Positions 1-5,190 of a DNA stretch of 5,190 nt are shown here, piece after piece. Source of the DNA: Betaproteobacteria bacterium (GTDB taxonomy: Bacteria; Pseudomonadota; Gammaproteobacteria; Burkholderiales; Casimicrobiaceae). The stretch's first letter is position 1. The number at the start of each line of letters is the position of its first letter. The translations under genes were made by a program, and so were the position numbers. Below the pieces are notes generated by a model. The model searched no databases. It was not told where the DNA came from and saw only the letters and a program-made list of their open reading frames with translations. Location of the stretch: the NCBI GenBank assembly GCA_005888955.1, contig VBCS01000093.1, forward strand, positions 1 to 5,190, written 5' to 3'.

Positions 1-596
1 CCGCGTCGGTCGAGGCGATCGGGGAATGGCTCACCGCATTGCTCGATGTCACGCGTATAGAGCGAGCTGCGCTGGTCGGTCACAGCCTGGGCGCGCTGGC
101 AGTCCTCGAGGCGGCGGGGCGCCATCCGGAGCGCGTGGAGACCATCGCGCTGCTGGGGCCCTCGGTGCCGATGCCGGTCGCCGACGTCCTTCTCGATGCG
201 GCCAAGGCTACCGACCATCTGGCCTACGAGCTCATCACCGGATGGAGCTTTGCTCCCGGACATCAGCTCGGTGGCAATCAACAGCCCGGCGTCTGGATGA
301 CCGGCAATGCGCTGCGGCTGATGGAGCGCTCGCAGCCCGGCGCGTTGTACGCCGATCTCCTCGCCTGCCACCACTATGCGGGCGGTATCGCTGCCGCGAA
401 CAAGGTCCGCTGCCCGGCACTGCTGATCCTCGGGCAGCGCGACCTGATGGCGCCGGCAAAGAATGCCACGGCGTTGAGTGCTGCGCTGGCCGGCTGCCGG
501 GTCGTGACCCTTCCCGATTGCGGGCACAGCCTCATGACCGAAGCGCCCGACGCGGTTCTCGACGCGCTGCGCGAATTTCTGTCCGCTCGATCTTGA
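1..596 (+). CDS. Alpha/beta hydrolase, C-terminal part (5' end outside window)
   Basis: The frame is open from base 3 to the TGA at 594-596, giving about 197 visible residues; the start lies upstream of the window. A nucleophile elbow GHSLG is encoded at 78-92 (Ser codon 84-86). A strand ending LLILGQRD places the acidic residue at Asp 441-443, and the motif DCGHS places the catalytic His at 525-527. These three, in this order and spacing, form the Ser-Asp-His triad of the alpha/beta hydrolase fold. The segment between Ser and Asp, around 160-390, is the expected lid region. The missing part would hold the first strands and the oxyanion-hole HG motif. Substrate cannot be read from the sequence: esterase, lactonase, haloalkane dehalogenase-like and C-C hydrolase members all share this layout. 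A TTG at 39 and an ATG at 26 in another frame are not credible starts, because coding continues through the window edge. The gene converges on the redoxin gene with a 16-base gap. Confidence 0.9.
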   Translation, partial: ASVEAIGEWLTALLDVTRIERAALVGHSLGALAVLEAAGRHPERVETIALLGPSVPMPVADVLLDAAKATDHLAYELITGWSFAPGHQLGGNQQPGVWMTGNALRLMERSQPGALYADLLACHHYAGGIAAANKVRCPALLILGQRDLMAPAKNATALSAALAGCRVVTLPDCGHSLMTEAPDAVLDALREFLSARS

Positions 597-612
597 GTTA
601 GGTTCCGCTTCC

Positions 613-1167
613 TCAGCCCGCGTTCTTCCACTTGATCGAGCAGTCCATCGAGGCCGCTTGCACGGCGGGGCCCCGACCCGTGCGCGCGACCTCCACCATT
701 GCGTTGAAGAGCTCGCGCGGCGCATCCGGTTTGGCGGAGCGACCGGCATCGTCGAGGCGACCGCGATACTGCAGCTTGAGCTTGCCATCGTAGCCGAAGA
801 AATCCGGCGTGCACACCGCACCGTACGCCTTGGCGACGGCCTGCGTCTCGTCCCAGAGATACGGAAACGGAAAGCGCGCGCGCTGGGCGAGCGTCTTCAT
901 GTTGTCGAAGGAATCCTCCGGATAATCGGTGGGATCGTTGCTGCAGATGGCGACCGATCCGATGCCGTGATTCTTGAGCTCGCCGGCATCGCGCACGATC
1001 TTGTCGAGCGCCGCTTTGACATAAGGGCAGTGATTGCAGATGAACATGACCAGCTGGCCGTTGGGGCCCGCGACCGCATCGCGGCGGTAGCGCCGGCCAT
1101 CGGTCGCGGGAAGCTCGAAATCGGGCGCGGGCGCGCCGAGACCACCGGCGGAAGTGGAGGCGGCCAT
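613..1167 (-). CDS. Thioredoxin-fold redoxin (AhpC/TSA-like thioredoxin family protein)
   Basis: This is a 184-residue protein of the thioredoxin/redoxin superfamily. The N-terminal APDFELPATDG (residues 12-24) is the usual opening of AhpC/TSA and TlpA-like proteins. The strand LVMFICNHCPYV (39-50) carries a CxxC redox motif, Cys44-Asn-His-Cys47. Cys119-Thr-Pro121 supplies the conserved cis-proline facing the active site, and the C-terminal end DCSIKWK (175-181) is characteristic of this family. The expected role is thiol-disulfide exchange or peroxide reduction; the partner is unknown. I see no signal peptide or membrane anchor, so it is probably cytoplasmic. ATG at 1167 is the only sensible start, because an in-frame TAA lies six codons upstream. 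The ribosome binding site is weak. It is transcribed alone, divergently from rsmE and convergently with the hydrolase. Family assignment is firm; exact activity is not. Confidence 0.92.
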   Translation of the reverse strand: MAASTSAGGLGAPAPDFELPATDGRRYRRDAVAGPNGQLVMFICNHCPYVKAALDKIVRDAGELKNHGIGSVAICSNDPTDYPEDSFDNMKTLAQRARFPFPYLWDETQAVAKAYGAVCTPDFFGYDGKLKLQYRGRLDDAGRSAKPDAPRELFNAMVEVARTGRGPAVQAASMDCSIKWKNAG

Positions 1168-1289
1168 GGTACGCCAAAAGCTTTACGACGACTCCGCGCC
1201 ATCTCCATGATCGCAGCGCCGCACCAGCCCCGCCCGCTCGCCGCCCGTTTGGATGGCGATCTCCCGGTGCATTCGCCCGCGGGTAGCGC
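1168..1289. promoter_or_regulatory. Divergent spacer expected to hold promoters for redoxin and rsmE
   Basis: These 122 bases separate two divergently read genes, so promoters for both should lie here. I could not find a convincing -35/-10 pair on either strand. The stretch is GC-rich, with only short A/T patches around 1176-1187 and 1248-1255. A 7-base inverted repeat (CGCCATC at 1197-1203 and GATGGCG at 1252-1258) is present but widely spaced and may be chance. The promoter role is inferred from gene layout only. Confidence 0.4.
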
Positions 1290-2021
1290 GTGACGCCACG
1301 CTTTTTTTGTCCGCCGCCACTGGCCGCCGGCGCGGAGATCGCCCTGCCGACGGGCGCGGCGCATCATGCCGCGCGCGTCCTGAGGCTTGCGGCCGGCGCG
1401 GCGGTCACACTCTTCGACGGCGAGGGCGGCGAATGTGCCGCGCGGCTGACCCGCGTCGATGGTCGAGGCGTAGTCGCCCGCATCGATGCGCGCCGCGCGG
1501 TCGAGCGCGAATCGCCGCTCGCGATCACGCTGATCCAGGGACTCGCCGCAGCCGACCGGATGGATTACGCGATCCGGAAGGCGGTGGAGCTGGGCGTGAC
1601 CGCCATCGTGCCCGTGACGACTGCGCGCAGCGTCGCTCGGCTCGATCGCGAGCGCGCGCTGCGCCGCGTCGAGCACTGGCGCCAGATCGTCATCGGCGCA
1701 TGCGAGCAATGCGGCCGCAATCGCTTGCCCGCGATACGCACCCCCTGCGATCTCTTGGAATGGCTGCGCACGCCGTCGAGCACCTCTTCGCGACTGCTTC
1801 CCGCGCCCGATGCGACTCAGGGACTCGCGCAGCTCGCGCCACCTGGGGGCGCGATCGAAATTCTGGTCGGACCCGAAGGCGGGCTCGCGCCGGAGGAGTC
1901 GGCTGCCGCGCTCGCCGCCGGGTTTCGCGCCGTGCGGCTTGGACCGAGAATATTGCGCACCGAGACGGTCGCGCCGGCGGCGTTGGCCGCGATGAATGCA
2001 CTATGGGGAGACTGGCGCTGA
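1290..2021 (+). CDS. rsmE: 16S rRNA (uracil(1498)-N(3))-methyltransferase RsmE
   Basis: RsmE uses S-adenosylmethionine to methylate N3 of U1498 in helix 44 of 16S rRNA, acting on the assembled small subunit. The 243-residue length is normal for the family. An N-terminal PUA-like domain covers about residues 1-70, with PRFF near the start and HHAARVLRL at 25-33. A SPOUT (alpha/beta-knot) methyltransferase domain follows, with QGLAAADRMDYAIRKAVELGV at 83-103, EQCGR at 139-143, LVGPEGGLAPEE at 192-203 and LGPRILRTET at 217-226. The last two form the knotted cofactor-binding loops. The start is GTG at 1290: an in-frame TAG sits at 1284-1286, and the protein begins with the family's usual PRFF. 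The ribosome binding site is weak. The usual EQSGR motif reads EQCGR here, a conservative change. It is the first gene of a + strand unit, followed by the metallophosphoesterase after about 29 bases. Confidence 0.96.
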   Translation: MTPRFFCPPPLAAGAEIALPTGAAHHAARVLRLAAGAAVTLFDGEGGECAARLTRVDGRGVVARIDARRAVERESPLAITLIQGLAAADRMDYAIRKAVELGVTAIVPVTTARSVARLDRERALRRVEHWRQIVIGACEQCGRNRLPAIRTPCDLLEWLRTPSSTSSRLLPAPDATQGLAQLAPPGGAIEILVGPEGGLAPEESAAALAAGFRAVRLGPRILRTETVAPAALAAMNALWGDWR

Positions 2022-2050
2022 GACTCTCGATCGAACGAAGAATCGGTGGC

Positions 2051-3382
2051 ATGGCGCGGGGTCGGCGCGACTGTGCTCGCACGCTCGCGGGGACGTGCTG
2101 CGCGCTCGTTGTTGCCTGCGCCCCGCTCTCGACGCCGCCGGGCGGCGACGCGCTTCAGGCCGCATTCGTCGTGCTTGGCGAGGAGGGCCGGCCCGTAGCA
2201 CGCGCGATCACGAGCGCCGCTGGCTGCCCGGTCCTCGTCGCCGACGGAAGCTTGTTGCCGATGACGATACGCGCGCCGGCGGCGACGCTGCCGCTGCGGC
2301 CGACGCGCAGCGCGCCGGAAGAATCGAAGCCCTCGGCGTTCCCGGTGCAGGTCTGCGAGGCAACACTTCCCGCCGGCGCGATCCGCGCGAGCATCGGCGA
2401 CCGCGCCCTGCCCATCGTGAGGGCAGAGCCACGTCGCATCGTCGTCATCGGCGACACCGGCTGCCGCATGAAATCGTCGGACCGCGTCTTCCAGGCGTGC
2501 AACGATGCCAGGCAGTGGCCGTTCGCGCAGGTCGCTGCCGCAGCGGCAGCGGCGGCACCCGACCTCGTGATTCACGTCGGCGATTATCACTACCGCGAGA
2601 ACACCTGTCCTGCGGGCAACGCCGGTTGTACGGGCAGTCCCTGGGGCTACGGCTGGGATGCGTGGAACGCCGACCTCTTCACGCCGGCGCAGCGGCTCTT
2701 CGCGGCAGCGCCATGGATCGTCGTGCGCGGCAATCACGAGTCTTGCGACCGCGCCGGCCAGGGCTGGTGGCGCTTTCTCGATCCGCGTCCCCTCGTGGCG
2801 GGTCGCGACTGCAACGACCCGGCGCGCGATGAGACCGGCGATTACAGCGAGCCGTACGCAGTACCGATTGCCGCCGATACCGAGTTGATCGTGTTCGACT
2901 CGTCACGCGTCGGCATCAACCCTCTCGCCGTGACCGACCCGATGTACCGGACGTATACTACGCAGATGCGTGAAGCATTCGCGCTGGCGAGCCGTAAGCC
3001 GGGCACGCATAATCTGTTCATGAATCACCATCCGATCCTCGCCTTCGCGCCCGACTCGCGGACGCAGCCGACCGGCCTGTACCCCGGCAACGAATCGCTG
3101 CAATCGGTCCTGCAGCCGATCAACGCCGAGATGCTGTTCCCGAAGAATGTCGACGCGCTTCTCTCCGGGCACGTGCATCTGGTCGAGATCGTGAGCTACG
3201 CGACGCCGCAGCCAACGCAGATCGTCTCGGGCAACGGCGGCAGCTGGGCCGACATGCCACTGCCGCACGACCTGCCGCCAGGCGCGACGCCGGCACCCGG
3301 AGCAGTGGTCGATAGCTTCGTCATCACGACGTGCTCGCTGCGCGACCGCAAGACGCGCTGCATACCGGAGGCTTTGCCATGA
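2051..3382 (+). CDS. Exported metallophosphoesterase, predicted lipoprotein
   Basis: This 443-residue protein carries all five blocks of the calcineurin-like metallophosphoesterase fold: GDTG (Asp135), GDY (Asp178), GNHE (Asn228-His229-Glu230), NHHP (His326-His327) and GHVH (His374, His376). Together these bind a two-metal centre that hydrolyses phosphate mono- or diesters. The substrate is unknown. The N-terminus has basic residues (RGRR), a hydrophobic stretch and a lipobox V20-V-A-C23, so signal peptidase II processing and lipid attachment are expected. Alanine at +2 suggests outer-membrane sorting. Ten further cysteines lie in the mature part, an even number consistent with disulfides in the periplasm. 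A run of eight alanines with mixed codons precedes the GDY strand. I chose ATG 2051 because it gives a compact lipoprotein signal; ATG 2003 is in frame, overlaps rsmE by 19 bases and would make the leader unusually long. The stop overlaps the start of the DUF3047 gene. Family is firm; start and lipidation are likely. Confidence 0.92.
   Translation: MARGRRDCARTLAGTCCALVVACAPLSTPPGGDALQAAFVVLGEEGRPVARAITSAAGCPVLVADGSLLPMTIRAPAATLPLRPTRSAPEESKPSAFPVQVCEATLPAGAIRASIGDRALPIVRAEPRRIVVIGDTGCRMKSSDRVFQACNDARQWPFAQVAAAAAAAAPDLVIHVGDYHYRENTCPAGNAGCTGSPWGYGWDAWNADLFTPAQRLFAAAPWIVVRGNHESCDRAGQGWWRFLDPRPLVAGRDCNDPARDETGDYSEPYAVPIAADTELIVFDSSRVGINPLAVTDPMYRTYTTQMREAFALASRKPGTHNLFMNHHPILAFAPDSRTQPTGLYPGNESLQSVLQPINAEMLFPKNVDALLSGHVHLVEIVSYATPQPTQIVSGNGGSWADMPLPHDLPPGATPAPGAVVDSFVITTCSLRDRKTRCIPEALP
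3367..3371 (+). promoter_or_regulatory. Strong Shine-Dalgarno (GGAGG) for the DUF3047 gene
   Basis: GGAGG lies seven bases before the ATG at 3379, inside the last codons of the metallophosphoesterase gene. It fixes the start of the DUF3047 gene at the ATGA overlap rather than at in-frame codons further upstream. Confidence 0.85.
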
Positions 3383-4107
3383 GACTTTTCGCCTGCGCGC
3401 TCTGCTGCGCCGCGTTCGCCGCTGGCACGCTGGCGCAACCCGCGCCCGACATCCCGCGGTTCTCGGCGGGCAAAGCCGGCGCTGCGCTGCCCACGGAGTG
3501 GAAGCACGTGCCGCTCGCATCGTTCAAGAACAATACCGATTACACACTCGTCGTCGATGACGGCGCCGTCGTAGTGAGGGCGACGGCGCACAACGCCGCG
3601 TCGTTCCTCGCCGCTCGCGCCGACTTCGATCCGCACCAGTTCCCAATGCTGTCGTGGCGCTGGAAGGTTGCGCAGGGCATCCCTGCTGCCAATACCGCGG
3701 AGCAGAGCAAGGAGGACGCACCCGTCCGCCTCATGGTCGCGTTCGCCGGCGAGATGTCGAAGCTCTCGTTCAAGGAGCGCGCGGCGGCAACCGCCGCGCA
3801 GTCGATCTCCGGCCAGGCGTTGCCCTACGCGACGTTGATGTACGTCTGGGGCGGCAAGGTCGCGATCGATTCGATCACCACGAGCAGCCGCAGCTCGCGC
3901 ATCCGGATGCTCGCCGTCGCCGCCGACGATCAGGGCATCGGACGCTGGCACAGCTACACGCGCAATCTGGTCGAGGATTTCAAGCGCGCGTTCGGCGAGG
4001 AGCCCGGCAAGGTGACGTCGATCGAGGTGATGACCGACACCGACAATACCGGCGCCGACGCGCAGGCGTATTACGGCGATATCACGGTCGGCCCCGCGAA
4101 ACCTTAG
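3379..4107 (+). CDS. DUF3047 family protein, exported
   Basis: This 242-residue protein matches the DUF3047 family along its whole length: LSWRWKV (91-97), EDAPVRLMVAF (112-122), LMYVWGG (153-159), RNLVEDFKRAFGEEP (195-209), MTDTDNTG (218-225) and AYYGDI (230-235). I know of no established biochemical function for the family and propose none. Residues 1-20 form a signal peptide (MRLF, then an Ala/Cys-rich hydrophobic stretch) with likely signal peptidase I cleavage near Ala19, so the mature protein should be periplasmic or secreted. The mature part has no cysteine, unlike its neighbour. The ATG at 3379 overlaps the phosphoesterase TGA (ATGA) and follows a strong GGAGG, so translation is probably coupled and the two products may act in the same compartment. 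It is the last gene of the unit; no hairpin-plus-T-tract terminator follows. Family assignment is confident. Confidence 0.92.
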   Translation: MRLFACALCCAAFAAGTLAQPAPDIPRFSAGKAGAALPTEWKHVPLASFKNNTDYTLVVDDGAVVVRATAHNAASFLAARADFDPHQFPMLSWRWKVAQGIPAANTAEQSKEDAPVRLMVAFAGEMSKLSFKERAAATAAQSISGQALPYATLMYVWGGKVAIDSITTSSRSSRIRMLAVAADDQGIGRWHSYTRNLVEDFKRAFGEEPGKVTSIEVMTDTDNTGADAQAYYGDITVGPAKP

Positions 4108-4142
4108 TCGCTCGCAGGATTCGCCAACGTTGCGGCGGGTGG
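4108..4142. other. Short convergent gap between DUF3047 and stress-protein genes
   Basis: Thirty-five bases separate two stop codons facing each other. There is an 8-base perfect palindrome CAACGTTG at 4125-4132, too short and without a T-tract to be a convincing terminator. Termination here may be Rho-dependent or run into the opposing gene. Confidence 0.5.
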
Positions 4143-4583
4143 TTAAGGCCTCGCGTCTGCCGCGACGAGGATGCTGCAGCGTACGCGCTCGATCAGGATC
4201 GCATCGACCGAACCTCGCCACCAGCGCAGCGCGAACGATTTGCTGCGCGGATGCCCGAGGATCAGGAGGTCGATGCCGAGCTCGGTCACGAGCTTGCAGA
4301 TCACGTCGACCGGTTCGCCGACGACCAGATGGTCGGTGACCTGAATCCCCTTGCCGGCGAGCAGCGCATGCGCCTCCTTCAAGTCCGCTTCCATGTGCTC
4401 GCGCTCGTCAGCCAGCGCAACTTCCGGCACGTACTCGCCCGCGAGCAGGTACGCGGAAGGATAGTGCACGACGCCAGCGAGATGGACCTCGACCGATGCG
4501 TCGGGGGCGAGCCGCACGGCTTCGCCGAGCGCGGAACGGGATTCGGCCGTACCGTTGTAGGCGACGAGAATCTTCTTGTACAT
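4143..4583 (-). CDS. Universal stress protein (UspA family), single domain
   Basis: This 146-residue protein has the usual length of a one-domain Usp. The first strand and loop read KKILVAYNGTAESRSAL (3-19), where family members normally have a VAxDGS-like sequence. VEVHLAGVVH (31-40) is the second strand, HLVVGEPVDVICKLVTE (85-101) the conserved GxP helix region, and DLLILGHPRS (105-114) to RGSVDAIL (123-130) and CSILVA (136-141) the C-terminal nucleotide-binding end. In ATP-binding members the loop is G-x2-G-x9-G-[ST]. Here Gly110 and Gly124-Ser125 are present, but the second glycine position is Arg113 and the loop is one residue longer, so ATP binding is uncertain. Such proteins act in the cytoplasm during stress. 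ATG 4583 is fixed by GGAGG five bases upstream. It follows the transporter gene by 32 bases on the same strand, so the two are probably cotranscribed. Confidence 0.93.
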   Translation of the reverse strand: MYKKILVAYNGTAESRSALGEAVRLAPDASVEVHLAGVVHYPSAYLLAGEYVPEVALADEREHMEADLKEAHALLAGKGIQVTDHLVVGEPVDVICKLVTELGIDLLILGHPRSKSFALRWWRGSVDAILIERVRCSILVAADARP

Positions 4584-4588
4584 GATTG

Positions 4589-4593
4589 CCTCC
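4589..4593 (-). promoter_or_regulatory. Strong Shine-Dalgarno (GGAGG) for the universal stress protein
   Basis: On the - strand GGAGG precedes the ATG at 4583 by five bases, near-ideal spacing. It rules out longer in-frame starts that would run back into the transporter gene. Confidence 0.88.
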
Positions 4594-4597
4594 ACGA

Positions 4598-4614
4598 AGC
4601 CCGTGTTACAGGCT
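4598..4614 (-). other. Intercistronic hairpin between transporter and stress-protein genes
   Basis: Read on the - strand, AGCCTGT and ACGGGCT pair over seven positions (six Watson-Crick and one U-G) around an AAC loop, just after the transporter stop. The wobble pair works only in the - strand transcript; the + strand copy would have a C/A mismatch. No T-tract follows, so a full terminator is unlikely. Partial attenuation or protection of the downstream message from decay is possible but unproven. Confidence 0.45.
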
Positions 4615-4615
4615 C

Positions 4616-5190
4616 TTACACTCGTGCGTGCTTCCGGATCGACAGGGCCGGTACCACGGCAGCCGCAAATGCGATCGTAACCACCAAAAAGCAATCGCGA
4701 AAGGCCAGCGTCGCTCCCCCCGACTCGTCGTGGAAGCCCAGTCCCCACTCGAGCAGGACCGCGAGCAGATTGACGCCGACCGCGCCGCCGAGCTGCCGCG
4801 CAAAGTTTACCGCTGCCGAGGCATGCCCGAGATACTCCGCCGGCAGCGTCTCCACCGCCCCGACGTTGAGCGCGGGGATGATCAATCCCAGACCCGCGCG
4901 GCCGATCGTAAGCCACAGCGCCAGCAGCCAGAACGTGGTTGTTCCGGTTGCGAACGCGAGCAGCAGGCTCGAGACAGCGAAGCACGCCAGGCCGCCACCG
5001 ACGACGAACCGCGGCGGCGCGCGGTCGGTCAGCCGCCCTGCCAGCGCGATCGCCACCGCCAGCGCAAGGCCGGGCACAACGAGGAGATTCCCGGCCCGCG
5101 CCGGCGTGTACCCGGCGACGTCCTGCACGAAAACGGGCACGAGATAGGTGGTTCCGAACAACCCCAGCCCATAGGCAAACGCGACCACAC
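4616..5190 (-). CDS. MFS transporter, DHA2-like, C-terminal half (5' end outside window)
   Basis: The frame runs from the window's right edge to the TAA at 4616-4618, giving about 190 visible residues. Numbering from the GTG at 5186-5188, six hydrophobic segments lie at about 1-21, 33-51, 62-80, 86-107, 133-150 and 164-184. These fit the last six helices of a 14-helix DHA2 (EmrB/QacA-type) proton-driven exporter. Supporting motifs are LVPVFVQDVAGYTPARAG (16-33), the cytoplasmic loop GRLTDR (51-56, resembling MFS motif A) and NFARQLGGAVGVNLL (128-142), which matches the DHA2 N-x-x-RQLGG-x-x-G pattern. The tail RKHARV is short and basic. The gene sits in the inner membrane pathway for drug or solute efflux; the substrate cannot be inferred. 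The GTG at 5186-5188 is internal, since the hydrophobic coding continues to the edge. It is the upstream partner of the universal stress protein gene. Confidence 0.92.
   Translation of the reverse strand, partial: VVAFAYGLGLFGTTYLVPVFVQDVAGYTPARAGNLLVVPGLALAVAIALAGRLTDRAPPRFVVGGGLACFAVSSLLLAFATGTTTFWLLALWLTIGRAGLGLIIPALNVGAVETLPAEYLGHASAAVNFARQLGGAVGVNLLAVLLEWGLGFHDESGGATLAFRDCFLVVTIAFAAAVVPALSIRKHARV

Noticed and set aside
1197..1258. 7-base inverted repeat CGCCATC / GATGGCG in the divergent spacer as a possible operator
   Set aside because: The arms are 48 bases apart and short, and such matches are frequent in GC-rich sequence; nothing else marks an operator.
897..1709. - strand open frame of 270 codons across the redoxin start, the spacer and rsmE
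   Set aside because: It overlaps two firm genes; its C-terminal part is the redoxin gene read out of frame, and there is no recognisable domain.
1253..2050. The metallophosphoesterase frame is open upstream through the whole rsmE gene, which could suggest a 709-residue protein
   Set aside because: The upstream part is arginine/alanine-rich shadow translation of rsmE in another frame, and the protein has a clear lipoprotein signal beginning at 2051.
2534..2557. Run of eight alanine codons in the metallophosphoesterase as a slippage-prone repeat
   Set aside because: The codons are mixed (GCT, GCC, GCA, GCG), so there is no uniform repeat unit, and the run fits an alanine-rich helix before the GDY strand.
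1817..2737. - strand open frame of 306 codons opposite rsmE and the metallophosphoesterase
   Set aside because: Antisense shadow of two recognised genes with biased composition and no motif.
4125..4132. Palindrome CAACGTTG between convergent genes as a terminator
   Set aside because: A four-base half-site without a loop or T-tract cannot form a stable terminator.
3196..4221. Long - strand open frame (341 codons) opposite the DUF3047 gene
   Set aside because: It is antisense to well-recognised genes, is rich in Arg/Ala/Gly/Asp as expected from GC-rich complement reading, and shows no domain or ribosome binding site.
3654..5147. Long + strand open frame (497 codons) across DUF3047, Usp and transporter genes
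   Set aside because: It overlaps three recognised genes in the wrong frame or strand, and its composition changes at each gene boundary, as expected for a shadow frame in GC-rich DNA.

Overview
The window looks like an ordinary chromosomal stretch from a GC-rich (well over 60% by eye) Gram-negative bacterium. A betaproteobacterium, Burkholderiales-like or a related environmental lineage, fits best. This rests on the heavy G/C third-position bias, a DUF3047 protein, a lipoprotein signal on a metallophosphoesterase, and a universal stress protein of the 'RWWRGS' type. The lineage is inferred from protein character, not from a marker-gene comparison. Seven protein-coding genes fill nearly all of the window; the first and last run off its edges. 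I see no RNA gene, insertion sequence, CRISPR array, prophage or plasmid signature.

Left part (1-1167): the 3' end of an alpha/beta hydrolase on the + strand converges, with a 16-base gap, on a thioredoxin-fold (redoxin) gene on the - strand. A 122-base divergent spacer (1168-1289) separates that gene from the next unit.

Middle part (1290-4107): a compact + strand unit of three genes. It starts with rsmE (16S rRNA U1498 methyltransferase, GTG start). An exported metallophosphoesterase lipoprotein follows after about 29 bases, and then an exported DUF3047 protein whose ATG overlaps the phosphoesterase stop codon as ATGA. The last two are probably translationally coupled and both should act outside the cytoplasm. 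rsmE is a housekeeping gene that probably just shares the transcript.

Right part (4143-5190): a - strand unit converging on the previous one with a 35-base gap. It consists of the C-terminal half of a DHA2-type major facilitator transporter followed 32 bases later by a small universal stress protein with a strong ribosome binding site. A short hairpin lies between them.

Nothing here amounts to a clearly new biological system. The points most worth a second look are the coupled phosphoesterase/DUF3047 pair, the altered nucleotide-binding loop of the stress protein, and the transporter/stress-protein pairing with its intercistronic hairpin.
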